Positions 18,300 through 26,791 of a stretch of 43,479 nucleotides of DNA are shown piece after piece; position 1 is the first letter of the stretch; each line of letters starts with the position of its first letter. The position numbers were made by a program, and so were the translations under genes. The stretch is from NCBI RefSeq assembly GCF_900129885.1, contig NZ_FQXE01000025.1:1-43479 (forward strand), read 5' to 3'. This DNA is from Pollutimonas bauzanensis. Lineage in GTDB: Bacteria; Pseudomonadota; Gammaproteobacteria; Burkholderiales; Burkholderiaceae_B. The notes below the pieces were generated by a model that did no database searches, was not told where the DNA came from, and saw nothing but the letters and a program-made list of their open reading frames with translations.

Positions 18300-18996
18300 T
18301 TCGCGCCAAGGTTCAACGGCTTTGACCGGTCCTGGCAGTACCATCGTACCAGAGACAAATCGCGCCTTGTTCGTACTCCTTTGCCAACGCTTCGCAGAGG
18401 CTCTGCTTCGCGGGATGGCCCTGTGGATCGCGGGCATCCACGCAAACGGCGGCGACAGGCTGGGAGGGGCGGGGAATGGCGGCGATTGTCCGCTTCGTTC
18501 CGGCGGATCGCGTCGGGCCGCGTCGTGTCGAACGGTGTGGCGCGAGGCCCGCAGTGTTGCCGAATTTCAGAAGGGGGGTAGGGTTCCCCCCAGCCCCTGA
18601 GTCGGTGCGTGCCAGAAGAGGCCGGGTAAGGGGCGTACTTCCTTGGGCCAGAGACTAGGGGAAACCCATGCTGTGATTCTAGGGAAATGACAGCGGGTTT
18701 GCAAGGCCTCGCGTGATTTTCAAGCTGTTTTTTCATGGATTACTTCAAAAACAACGGCCTCTTCATTGACATGATTTTGTCATCAAATTGCGCTATGGAA
18801 GCCGTCGCGGCGCGGGGCCGGATGGGCTCCGGCAAGGCGGATGCCGCGGTCCATTGCATTGCGACGTTCATGGCGCAGGCGCATGAACATTGCGTTTCCG
18901 GCTATGCGAAAAAACCTCCCGAGGATTTTCCATAAACCTGACATAGGCGTCAGGCAGCATAGGCCACTCCGACGTTGGTGCTATGGAGCGGGAATA
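18300..18996. other. Gene-free interval before the T2SS operon
   Basis: Nearly 700 bp without a credible gene. The first 450 bp are GC-rich and code poorly on both strands (Arg/Pro-rich frames only). From about 18715 the sequence turns AT-rich and holds the Pho-box-like site at 18766-18783. The remaining 200 bp would be a long 5' leader of the gspG mRNA if that site is the promoter. Confidence 0.6.
18766..18783 (+). promoter_or_regulatory. Pho-box-like PhoB site before the T2SS operon
   Basis: TTGACAT, GATT, TTGTCAT: 7-4-7 geometry with 5 of 7 and 6 of 7 matches to the PhoB half-site. Ten bases downstream is TATGGA (18794-18799), a poor -10 candidate at the right distance. The same bases also form the inverted repeat TGACA/TGTCA, so a palindromic operator is an alternative reading. 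Confidence 0.45.
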
Positions 18997-19455
18997 ATGG
19001 ATGCGGGCAACTTGCGGATTACCGCGGCAGGGAAGGAAACGAAGCGGCAGGCGGGTTTTTCCTTGATCGAGGTAATGGTCGTGGTGGTCATCATGGGCGT
19101 GCTGGCCGCGGTAATCATCCCCAATCTGCTGGACCGGCCCGATCAGGCCCGCGCCGTCGCCGCGCGCCAGGACATCGGCGCCATCATGCAGGCGCTGAAA
19201 CTGTATCGGCTCGATAACGGCCGCTATCCCTCGAACAGCCAGGGGCTCAAAGCGCTGGCGGAAAAGCCGGCCACGGCGCCCATCCCCAACAACTGGCGAC
19301 CCTACCTGGAGCGCCTGCCGAACGATCCTTGGGGCAGCCCTTATCAATACCTTAACCCGGGCGCCAATGGCGAGATCGATGTCTTTTCGTTTGGCGCCGA
19401 TGGTCAGCCTGGCGGGGAAAAGGCCGACGCCGACATCGGCTCCTGGCAGTTGTAG
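18997..19455 (+). CDS. gspG: T2SS major pseudopilin GspG
   Basis: A 152-residue major pseudopilin, the main subunit of the short T2SS pseudopilus in the periplasm. The leader is 20 residues, ending K-R-Q-A-G, followed by the type IV pilin-like helix FSLIEVMVVVVIMGVLAAVI; cleavage after Gly20 gives Phe+1 and Glu+5, as required for the prepilin peptidase. The C-terminal half has the GspG signature: Y-R-L-D-N-G-R-Y-P-S, Q-G-L-x-A-L, W-G-x-P-Y-Q-Y and the calcium-site region F-S-F-G-A-D-G. The start at 18997 is set by GGAGCGGGA just upstream; open frame above it is not pilin-like. First gene of the operon. No prepilin peptidase gene lies in the window, so PilD from elsewhere must process it. Confidence 0.95.
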   Translation: MDAGNLRITAAGKETKRQAGFSLIEVMVVVVIMGVLAAVIIPNLLDRPDQARAVAARQDIGAIMQALKLYRLDNGRYPSNSQGLKALAEKPATAPIPNNWRPYLERLPNDPWGSPYQYLNPGANGEIDVFSFGADGQPGGEKADADIGSWQL

Positions 19456-19467
19456 CGTCGTGACCCT

Positions 19468-20733
19468 ATGAAAACCGGCCTGCTGCGGATCGCGCTGCCA
19501 CGGTTGGGCGAAATTCGGCCGGATGCGCTGGCCGTGTTCGGCTGGCGCGCGGGCGCGGGAGCCTGGCAGGATGGCGGGCCCGCGCCGCTGCGGGAGATCG
19601 CCGCGCGGTTCGGCGCGATGCGCGTCGAGGTTTGCCTGCATCCCGAGGACGCCTCGCTGACGGACGTGTCTTTGCCGCCCCTGCCCGAAAAGCGGCGGCG
19701 CGCCGCCATCCTGGCCGAGGTGGAAGCGCTGGCGCTGGGCGAGGTCGAGGGGCTGGCCGTGGGGTTTGGGGCCCGCAATGACGATGGCGCCGCGCCTGTC
19801 GCATGGACGGAACAGGATAGGCTGGACGGCGCTTTGGCGCGCTTGCGCGCCATGGGCCTGAACGTGCGCGCCGTCTATGCCGCGCCTTTCTTTCTGCCCC
19901 TGCCCGATGCCGGCTCCTGCGGCGTCCTGGTCGATGGCTGGGCGGTGTTGCGCACCGGGCGCGATGCCGGGCTCATGCACGCGGTCCATGCCGCTCCCTT
20001 CCCGGAAGCGGGCGCAGGGGGGCCGCCGGATGATGGGAACGATGCGCCGCCGGCGGCGCTGCCGGTCCTGTCCGAACCCATTCAGTGGCTGGATGCCGGC
20101 CTTCGCCAGGCGGCGGGGCCCACGGCCTTGTCCAGTCCCTCCGACGCGCCGTCGCGCTGGGCCGGCCCTTGCGCCGCCTGGTCCATTCCTGTTGGCGGCC
20201 GCCAGCGCGGCGGGGGCCGCCAGAACTGGACGCGCGCGGCGGGCGCTTGCGCCCTTGCCGCCGCGGTGTGGGTGGCCGGGCTGAATCTTTACGCATACCG
20301 CTTGGCGCATCATGGCCAGGCGATTCAGGCGCATATGCGGGATCGCGTCAAGGCCGCGTTTCCCGATTTGCCGGTGGTCGTCAATCCCTTGCAGCAGGCC
20401 CGGCAGCAGCGCGATGCCTGGTCGGCGCTGGGCGATGATCCGGACGGCGCCCGCTTTTCCCGGACGATCCGCGCGTCGGCGGCGGTGATCGACAATCTGG
20501 CGGGGCAGGTGCAAAGCATGCGCTATGCCGGGGGCGAACTGGTGCTGACGCTGCGCGGCGGCAAACCCGCCTCGGCGGATGAGGCGGCGGCGCTGGCGCA
20601 ACGCGCCAGCGAGGCGGGTCTCGCTGCCACGGCGGACGCCTCCGGATGGACGCTGAGGCTAGATCCCCAGGCCATGCCGCCCGCGCTGGCCGCCAGGAAT
20701 ACGCCGGGCGCGACGGCCAAGGAGGCGGGATGA
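19468..20733 (+). CDS. gspL: T2SS inner-membrane protein GspL
   Basis: A 421-residue protein with the GspL plan: a cytoplasmic actin-like N-domain (about 1-210) that normally docks the ATPase GspE, a Pro/Gly/Ser-rich linker, one membrane helix (about 256-276, ACALAAAVWVAGLNLYAY) and a periplasmic ferredoxin-like C-domain (about 280-400). Sequence signatures are weak, as usual for GspL; the call rests on topology, size and position between gspG and gspM. It starts 12 bp after the gspG stop and overlaps the gspM start by four bases (ATGA). With GspM it forms the inner-membrane platform around GspF. Confidence 0.85.
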   Translation: MKTGLLRIALPRLGEIRPDALAVFGWRAGAGAWQDGGPAPLREIAARFGAMRVEVCLHPEDASLTDVSLPPLPEKRRRAAILAEVEALALGEVEGLAVGFGARNDDGAAPVAWTEQDRLDGALARLRAMGLNVRAVYAAPFFLPLPDAGSCGVLVDGWAVLRTGRDAGLMHAVHAAPFPEAGAGGPPDDGNDAPPAALPVLSEPIQWLDAGLRQAAGPTALSSPSDAPSRWAGPCAAWSIPVGGRQRGGGRQNWTRAAGACALAAAVWVAGLNLYAYRLAHHGQAIQAHMRDRVKAAFPDLPVVVNPLQQARQQRDAWSALGDDPDGARFSRTIRASAAVIDNLAGQVQSMRYAGGELVLTLRGGKPASADEAAALAQRASEAGLAATADASGWTLRLDPQAMPPALAARNTPGATAKEAG

Positions 20734-21341
20734 GCCTGTCATCGCCGCTGAAACGCAAGAGGCCTGCCGCGTTCATGCCGCGCCTGGCTGCGGCGTACGC
20801 GCAAGGCGCGGCGCAGTGGCGGCTGTTTTCGGCGCGCGAGCGGCGCCTGATGGCCGCCGCCGCGCTGTGCCTGTCGGCGGCGTCGGCATGGTTGCTGTTG
20901 GTGAACCCGGCCTTGGGCCTGATTGCGCATTGGCGGCAGGAAATTCCCAAATTGCAGTCGCAGGCCAGCGCTCTGGAAGATGTGCTGGGCGAGGCGGCCA
21001 TGCAAGCGCCGGTGGCGCCCGCGGGCGACGCGGCCGCGCAGCTTGCGCGTCTTCGGCTGAGCCTGGATGCGGCCGGGCTGCAAGGCCGCTATGAGGTGTC
21101 ATCGCTTGCGGGCGGCCAGGGCGCCGCGCCGGACGCGCCGCGGGCGGATGTCATTCGTGTGGAGATCAAGGGGGCGCCCATCGATCAATTGATGCCCTGG
21201 CTGACAGTCTGGCCCGACCGGCTGGGCCATGAGGTCGTGGCCGTTGCGCTGGAGCGCAGCGGCCCTGCGGTATCCGCGGAGTCCGGCGTGGCCGGGCATC
21301 TGGACCTGGGTATCGCGCACATTTCAAAGGACGGTTCCTGA
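20730..21341 (+). CDS. gspM: T2SS inner-membrane protein GspM
   Basis: A 203-residue protein with a basic cytoplasmic N-terminus, R-E-R-R-L-M at residues 36-41, one membrane helix (about 40-58, AAAALCLSAASAWLLLV) and a periplasmic domain ending near G-H-L-D-L-G-I. The pattern A-R-E-R-R-L before the helix and a ferredoxin-like periplasmic domain is characteristic of GspM. The ATG at 20730 has GGAGGCGG directly upstream and overlaps the gspL stop; its own stop overlaps the first base of the secretin gene, so the three are translationally coupled. It stabilises GspL and helps place the assembly platform. Confidence 0.85.
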   Translation: MSLSSPLKRKRPAAFMPRLAAAYAQGAAQWRLFSARERRLMAAAALCLSAASAWLLLVNPALGLIAHWRQEIPKLQSQASALEDVLGEAAMQAPVAPAGDAAAQLARLRLSLDAAGLQGRYEVSSLAGGQGAAPDAPRADVIRVEIKGAPIDQLMPWLTVWPDRLGHEVVAVALERSGPAVSAESGVAGHLDLGIAHISKDGS

Positions 21342-24088
21342 TGCGGCGAAATAGGGTGGCGGGTCGGACAGCGATGCGGGCGTATCGGTGCTCATTGCTG
21401 TTGTGCGTGGCGCTGGCCGGGTGTGTCGCCACGCCTCCCAAGGAAGAGCCGCTGCTGCGCGAGGGTGTGTACACCCCCTTGCCGGCCGCGCAGGTCTCGG
21501 GCGATTCCGGGGCGGGGCGCACGCCGGAAAATGACGCGGACCGCGCCGAGGAGCGCAAGCCGGCGATCCGGCCGCTGCGCCGGGCGGGGGGCGGCCAGCC
21601 GGGCGCCGCTGCGTCCTCGCCCGCGGGGCCGCGCCTGAGCGATGAAAGCGTGCTGCTCAATTTCGTGGATGCGGACTTGCCCGCGGTATTGCGCGCGCTG
21701 GCGCGCTTCACAGGCCGCAACTTCCTGGTCGACCCGCGCGTGAAGGGCACGCTGACCCTGGTGTCGGAGGGCGAAGTCAGTTCGCAGACCGCCTACAGCA
21801 TGCTGCTGGGCGCGTTGCGCATGCAGGGTTTCACGATAGTGGATGTGGGCGACGTCAGCCGCGTGGTGCCGGTGGCGGATGCCAAGCTGCAGGGCGGCGG
21901 CGTCAACCAGCAAGGCGGTTCCGCCGGCATCGCCACGCGCACCTTCCGCCTGAGCTATGAAAGCGCCGAAAAGCTCGTCCCCGTGCTGCAGCCCATGGTT
22001 CCGCCCGACGGCGCGATCACGGCTTATCCGCGCAACAATACCATTGTCATTACGGATTACGCGGACAACCTGGAGCGCATCGCCCGGGTCATCGCCAGCA
22101 TCGATACGCCCACCTCGCTCGATACCTCTGTCGTGCCGCTCAATAACGGGATCGCGGTGGATATTGCCGCCATGGCGGCCGACTTGCTGGAGGGCGGCGG
22201 GCAGAACACAGATAGCATCGCGGTGATGGCGGACCCGCGCTCGAACAGCGTCGTGATCCGCTCCAGCAGCCCCGAGCGCACCGACCTGGCGCGCAACCTG
22301 GTGATAGAGCTGGACAATGTGCAGACCGATCCGGGCAATCTGCATGTGGTGTATTTGCGCAATGCGCAGGCCACGCATCTGGCCGGCGTGCTGCGCGGCG
22401 TGCTGACGGGCGAATCGGACGCTTCGGCCTCGGCGGGCGGCGATTCCGTGCGCGCCGCGCTGGGGGCCGGCGGCATGTTGAGCGGGGCCGGCGACGGTGC
22501 CGGCAACGCGCGGGCAAGCGCCGGCGGCGCCGCAAATGCGCGCGCAACGGCCGGCGGCACGGGCGGCGCGGGGTCCTTGCGCGGCGGGCAGGGCGGTTCG
22601 GGCGGCGCCGGCGCCGCGGCTGCGGGCGACGCGCAGTCCACGGCGTTTTCCGCCGGCGGCGTCACCGTCCAGGCCGATGTCAGCACCAACACTTTGATCA
22701 TCTCGGCCCCCGAGCCCATGTACCGCAGCTTGCGCAAGGTCATCGATCTGCTGGATCAGCGCCGCGCCCAGGTGCTGGTGGAAAGCCTGATCGTGGAGGT
22801 CACCGAGAACGATGCCGCGGAGCTGGGCATCCAATGGATGACGGGCAACGGCCGCTTGTTCGGCGGGGCGCGCTTCGGCGGCTCGGGCCTGTCGGCCAAT
22901 GCCCGCACGACGATAGACGCGGCGCCCGCCGGCTTGAACATCGGCGTGATCGACGGCACGATCAACCTGCCCGGCGTAGGCGAAATCCTGAACCTGAAGC
23001 TGCTCGCGCGGGCGCTCGAGACCAGGGGCGGCGCCAACATCCTGTCCACCCCCAATTTGCTGACGCTAGACAACGAGCCGGCCGCCATCATGGTGGGCAA
23101 GACCGTGCCTTTCATCAGCGGCCAGTACGTGACCGATGGCGGCGGGGGCAGCAACAACCCCTTCCAGACCATCGTGCGCGAAGACGTGGGCCTGAAACTG
23201 AACATACGCCCGCAGATATCCGAGGGCGGCACGGTCAAGCTGGACATCTACCAGGAAATCAGCAGCATCGACAGCCTCGAATCGGACAGCCTGGGCGGCA
23301 TCGTGACCAACAAGCGCGCGCTCGATACCAGCGTGCTGCTCGACGACGGCCAGATCATGGTCATGGGCGGGCTGCTGGAGGACTCCGTGCAGACCAGCAC
23401 CGATGCGGTGCCGGTGCTGGGCTCCATCCCTGTCCTGGGCGCGCTGTTCCGGTACGAGTCGCGCAAGCGCGTCAAGACCAACCTGATGGTTTTCCTGCGG
23501 CCCTACGTGGTGCGCGATGCGCGCGCCGGGCGCGGCCTGACCCAGGACCGGTACAACTTCATGCGGCGGGCGCAGGCCCGTTCGCAGCCCGGCTCGCACC
23601 CCTTGCTCAAGGACATGAAAGGGCCGGTCCTGCCGCCCTCGGACCTGCCGCAGGCCGGGCGCGCGGGCCCATATGACCTGCGCCCCGAGCATTGGGACCA
23701 GACCCAGTCGCTGGCGCCGCCTTCCACCGAGACCTCGTCGGCGCTGCGCCAGACGCCTTCCGCGGGCGGCCAGGACGAAGCGCCCGCCGTGGTCCGCACG
23801 CGCCTGCCCGCCGGCCTGGCCGTCGCCAGCGACCCGGAAGCCATGTATGGGCAGTCCGCCCGCAATGTGACCGTGATCCAGTTCGCCGAAACCCGCGAGC
23901 AGCAGGACGCCACGCGCATCGCCAGGCGCGTGCGCGTCAGCGGCCTGCAGGCCTATGCCCTGAGCGGCCCGGGCGGGCTGAATTATGTCGTGCGCGCGGA
24001 TGTCGGACGCGACCCCCAGGCGGTGGACACCGCCGTGGGCCTGCTGCGCGAGCTGGGCTATCAGCCTGAACTGGTGGTGACGCCATGA
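21341..24088 (+). CDS. gspD: T2SS secretin GspD, lipoprotein type (HxcQ-like) with SPOR-like C-terminus
   Basis: A 915-residue outer-membrane secretin, longer than the usual 650-800. The N-terminus ends in a lipobox (L-A-G-C, Cys28; a start at 21374 would make it Cys17), so it should be a self-targeting lipidated secretin like HxcQ and need no pilotin. Domains: N0 (about 98-182), N1 (200-258), N2 (262-330), N3 split by a Gly/Ala/Ser-rich insert (358-436), then the secretin gate (about 475-740), with V-P-F-I-S-G-Q-Y and V-P-V-L-G-S-I-P-V-L-G-A-L-F-R-Y. A Pro-rich linker follows. The last 75 residues look like a SPOR fold (V-T-V-I-Q-F-A-E-T-R-E-Q, then L-N-Y-V-V-R-A-D-V-G-R-D), which would bind peptidoglycan. 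The stop overlaps the start of gspE. Confidence 0.92.
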   Translation: MRRNRVAGRTAMRAYRCSLLLCVALAGCVATPPKEEPLLREGVYTPLPAAQVSGDSGAGRTPENDADRAEERKPAIRPLRRAGGGQPGAAASSPAGPRLSDESVLLNFVDADLPAVLRALARFTGRNFLVDPRVKGTLTLVSEGEVSSQTAYSMLLGALRMQGFTIVDVGDVSRVVPVADAKLQGGGVNQQGGSAGIATRTFRLSYESAEKLVPVLQPMVPPDGAITAYPRNNTIVITDYADNLERIARVIASIDTPTSLDTSVVPLNNGIAVDIAAMAADLLEGGGQNTDSIAVMADPRSNSVVIRSSSPERTDLARNLVIELDNVQTDPGNLHVVYLRNAQATHLAGVLRGVLTGESDASASAGGDSVRAALGAGGMLSGAGDGAGNARASAGGAANARATAGGTGGAGSLRGGQGGSGGAGAAAAGDAQSTAFSAGGVTVQADVSTNTLIISAPEPMYRSLRKVIDLLDQRRAQVLVESLIVEVTENDAAELGIQWMTGNGRLFGGARFGGSGLSANARTTIDAAPAGLNIGVIDGTINLPGVGEILNLKLLARALETRGGANILSTPNLLTLDNEPAAIMVGKTVPFISGQYVTDGGGGSNNPFQTIVREDVGLKLNIRPQISEGGTVKLDIYQEISSIDSLESDSLGGIVTNKRALDTSVLLDDGQIMVMGGLLEDSVQTSTDAVPVLGSIPVLGALFRYESRKRVKTNLMVFLRPYVVRDARAGRGLTQDRYNFMRRAQARSQPGSHPLLKDMKGPVLPPSDLPQAGRAGPYDLRPEHWDQTQSLAPPSTETSSALRQTPSAGGQDEAPAVVRTRLPAGLAVASDPEAMYGQSARNVTVIQFAETREQQDATRIARRVRVSGLQAYALSGPGGLNYVVRADVGRDPQAVDTAVGLLRELGYQPELVVTP

Positions 24089-25545
24089 ACGCGCCGGCGC
24101 CCGGGCGGGCGGGCCCCGCGCTCGACAGCCTGCCCTACGCCTGGGCGCGCGCCCATCGCGCCTGCGTGGCCCGGGACGAGGGCGGCGCGCTGGTCCATGT
24201 CTGCCCGCAAACGCCCGGCTGGGCGGTGGTCGAGCTGCGGCGCCGCTACCCGGCCGCGGCTTTCCGCAGGGTCGGCGCAGCCGCGATGGACGACCTGATC
24301 GCCTCGGCCTATGCCCACGCCGGCGATGCGGCCTCGGTCATGGGGGCCGCCGAAAACAACATCGATCTGGACCGCCTGATGCAGGACATGCCGGAACTCA
24401 CCGACCTGCTGGATGCGACCGACGACGCGCCGGTGATCCGCATGATCAACGCCTTGCTGTCCCAGGCGGCGGGGGACGGCGCCAGCGACATTCACTTCGA
24501 TGTGTTCGAGACCCGCGCCAGCGTGCGCTATCGCGTCGACGGCCAGTTCCGCGACGTGGTGGCGCCGCGCAAGGCCCTGCATGCCGCCCTGATTTCGCGC
24601 ATCAAGATCATGGCGCAGATGGACATCGCCGAAAAGCGCCTGCCCCAGGACGGCCGCATCGGCTTGCGCGTGGGGGGCAAGGCCATAGACGTTCGCGTAT
24701 CGACGGTGCCCACCGCCCATGGCGAGCGCGCGGTGCTGCGCCTGCTGCTCAAGGATGCGGGGCGGCTGCAGCTGGCCTCGCTGGGCATGGCGCCGGAACT
24801 GCGCGACGGCCTGACCCGGCTGATACGCCAGCCCCACGGCATCGTGCTGGTGACCGGCCCCACCGGCAGCGGCAAGACCACCACGATGTATTCGGCCCTG
24901 GGTCAGCTGGACCCGGGCACCAACAACATCATGACCGTGGAAGACCCGATCGAGTACGACTTGCCGGGCATTGCCCAGATTCCGGTCAACGCCAGGATAG
25001 GCATGACTTTCGCGGTCGCCTTGCGGGCGGTCCTGCGCCAGGATCCCGACAACATCCTGATAGGCGAAACCCGCGATCTGGAAACGGCGCAGATCGCCAT
25101 CCAGTCGTCGCTCACCGGGCACGGCGTCCTCACCTCGGTGCACACCAACAATGCCGTCTCGGCCGTCACGCGGGTGGTCGATATGGGGGTGGAGCCTTTC
25201 CTGCTGGCCTCCACGCTGCTGGGCGTGCTGGCCCAGCGCCTGGTGCGCTGCCTGTGTCCGGACTGCAAGCAGGCGGACGAAATGCCCGATGGCCGCCTGG
25301 CGTACCGCGCCGTCGGCTGCGCGGCCTGCGCCCACTCCGGCTACCGGGGGCGAACGGGCGTCCATGAACTGCTGGTGGTCGATAACGGGCTGCGCCGCCT
25401 CATCCACCAGCGCGCCGATGAACAGGCTCTGCTGGCCGCCGCCATCGAAGGCGGCATGCGCACCATGCGCGACGATGGCCAGCGCTGGGTGGATGCCGGC
25501 ATCACCACGCAGGAAGAAATCCTGCGCGTAACGCGCGATGCGTAA
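24085..25545 (+). CDS. gspE: T2SS ATPase GspE
   Basis: A 486-residue cytoplasmic traffic ATPase that drives pseudopilus assembly. The N-terminal domain (about 1-110) precedes the RecA-like core. Visible motifs are Walker A GPTGSGKTT (258-266), the Asp-box V-E-D-P-I-E-Y (285-291), Walker B region I-L-I-G-E-T-R-D (324-331, with Thr where most GspE have Ile), His-box L-T-G-H-G-V-L-T-S-V-H-T-N-N, and a four-cysteine zinc unit (C391, C394, C412, C415). All catalytic elements are present. The ATG at 24085 overlaps the secretin stop by four bases. It should dock on GspL. Slightly shorter at the N-terminus than classical GspE. Confidence 0.95.
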   Translation: MNAPAPGRAGPALDSLPYAWARAHRACVARDEGGALVHVCPQTPGWAVVELRRRYPAAAFRRVGAAAMDDLIASAYAHAGDAASVMGAAENNIDLDRLMQDMPELTDLLDATDDAPVIRMINALLSQAAGDGASDIHFDVFETRASVRYRVDGQFRDVVAPRKALHAALISRIKIMAQMDIAEKRLPQDGRIGLRVGGKAIDVRVSTVPTAHGERAVLRLLLKDAGRLQLASLGMAPELRDGLTRLIRQPHGIVLVTGPTGSGKTTTMYSALGQLDPGTNNIMTVEDPIEYDLPGIAQIPVNARIGMTFAVALRAVLRQDPDNILIGETRDLETAQIAIQSSLTGHGVLTSVHTNNAVSAVTRVVDMGVEPFLLASTLLGVLAQRLVRCLCPDCKQADEMPDGRLAYRAVGCAACAHSGYRGRTGVHELLVVDNGLRRLIHQRADEQALLAAAIEGGMRTMRDDGQRWVDAGITTQEEILRVTRDA

Positions 25546-25556
25546 AGGAGTACATC

Positions 25557-26762
25557 ATGCCGACTTTTCAATATGAAGCCGCCGACGCCCAGGGCAGGAT
25601 AGAGCTGGGCCGGCTGGAGGCCGATTCCCCGCGCGGCGCGCGCGCGGCCCTGCGCGGCCGGGGCCTGTCGCCCCTGGCGGTGGCCGAAAAGGCCGATGCC
25701 GGCGCGGGCGCTTCCTGGTTCGGCAAAAAGCTCTCCAACAGCGACCTGGCCTGGGCGACGCGCGAGCTGGCCAGCCTGCTGAGCGCCGGCCTGCCGCTGG
25801 AATCGGCCCTGGTGGCCACCATCGAGCAGGCCGAGCGCAAGCACGTCGCCCAGACGCTGGCCGAGGTCTGCGAGAACGTGCGCGGCGGCATGCGCTTCGC
25901 CGATGCGCTGGCCCAGCGGCCCAAGGATTTCCCGGACATCTACCGCGCGCTGGTCGGCGCCGGCGAGGATTCCGGCGACCAGGCGCGCGTGCTGGAGCGC
26001 CTGGCGGACTACCTGGAAGGGCGCGACGCCCTGCGCTCCAAAATCCTGACGGCCTTCATCTACCCCATCATCGTGGCGGTGATCTCGGTGTGCATCGTGG
26101 TCTTTCTGCTGGGCTACGTGGTGCCGCAAGTGGTCAGCGCCTTTTCCCAGTCGCACCAGGAATTGCCCGTGCTGACCCGGGTCATGCTGGCCTTGAGCGG
26201 CTTCGTGCGCGAGTGGGGCGCGCTCACCGCCGCCCTGGCCGGGCTGGCATTCTGGGCGTGGCGCAGGTCGCTGCAAAACCCGGCCACGCGCCTGGCCTGG
26301 CACAGCCGGCTGCTGCGCATGCCCGTGATCAGCAAGTTCGTGCTGGGCGTGAATACGGCGCGTTTCGCGTCCACCCTGTCCATTTTGCGCGATGCCGGCG
26401 TGCCTATGCTGCGCGCGCTGGAAGCCGCCCGCGAGACCATGGGCAACGAACGCATGCGCGGCGCCGCCTCGGACGTCATCGGGCGGGTGAAGGAAGGCGA
26501 AACGCTGGCGGCGGCCTTGAAGGCGCAGCGGCTCTTTCCGTCCAACCTGATCCATATGGTGGCCAGCGGCGAGAAAACCGGCGCGCTCGCGCCCATGCTG
26601 GACCGGGCCGCGCAGAACCTGTCGCGCGACCTGGAGCGCCGCGCGCTGCGCATGACCGCCATGCTGGAGCCCCTGATGACGGTAGGCATGGGGGGCATGG
26701 TGCTGATGATAGTGCTGGCCGTGATGATGCCCATCATGGAATTGAACCAGATGGTGCAGTAG
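25557..26762 (+). CDS. gspF: T2SS inner-membrane platform protein GspF
   Basis: A 401-residue polytopic protein, the normal GspF/PilC length. It starts M-P-T-F-Q-Y-E-A, a family hallmark, with AAAGGAG seven bases upstream of the ATG. Two T2SSF domains (about 65-190 and 265-390) each carry the G-x-P-(L/M)-x-x-A-L and G-E-(D/K)-(S/T)-G motifs. Three membrane helices are visible: about 162-190, 220-237 and 372-396. It sits at the centre of the assembly platform between GspE and the pseudopilus. It lies 11 bp after gspE in the same operon. Confidence 0.95.
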   Translation: MPTFQYEAADAQGRIELGRLEADSPRGARAALRGRGLSPLAVAEKADAGAGASWFGKKLSNSDLAWATRELASLLSAGLPLESALVATIEQAERKHVAQTLAEVCENVRGGMRFADALAQRPKDFPDIYRALVGAGEDSGDQARVLERLADYLEGRDALRSKILTAFIYPIIVAVISVCIVVFLLGYVVPQVVSAFSQSHQELPVLTRVMLALSGFVREWGALTAALAGLAFWAWRRSLQNPATRLAWHSRLLRMPVISKFVLGVNTARFASTLSILRDAGVPMLRALEAARETMGNERMRGAASDVIGRVKEGETLAAALKAQRLFPSNLIHMVASGEKTGALAPMLDRAAQNLSRDLERRALRMTAMLEPLMTVGMGGMVLMIVLAVMMPIMELNQMVQ

Positions 26763-26791
26763 CCGCGACACCCGAAGGAGGGAGGCCCTGG

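Noticed and set aside
18257-18736. Minus-strand frame of 159 codons in the gap after exoprotein 1
   Set aside because: Arg/Pro/Ser-rich, overlaps the hairpin, no ribosome site or family resemblance.
18735-18935. Small plus-strand frame of 66 codons before gspG
   Set aside because: Runs through the Pho-box-like site, has no good ribosome site and no recognisable sequence.
18868-20601. Minus-strand frame of 577 codons opposite gspG and gspL
   Set aside because: Opposite a clear pseudopilin and a GspL-like protein within a coupled operon; composition typical of antisense shadows.
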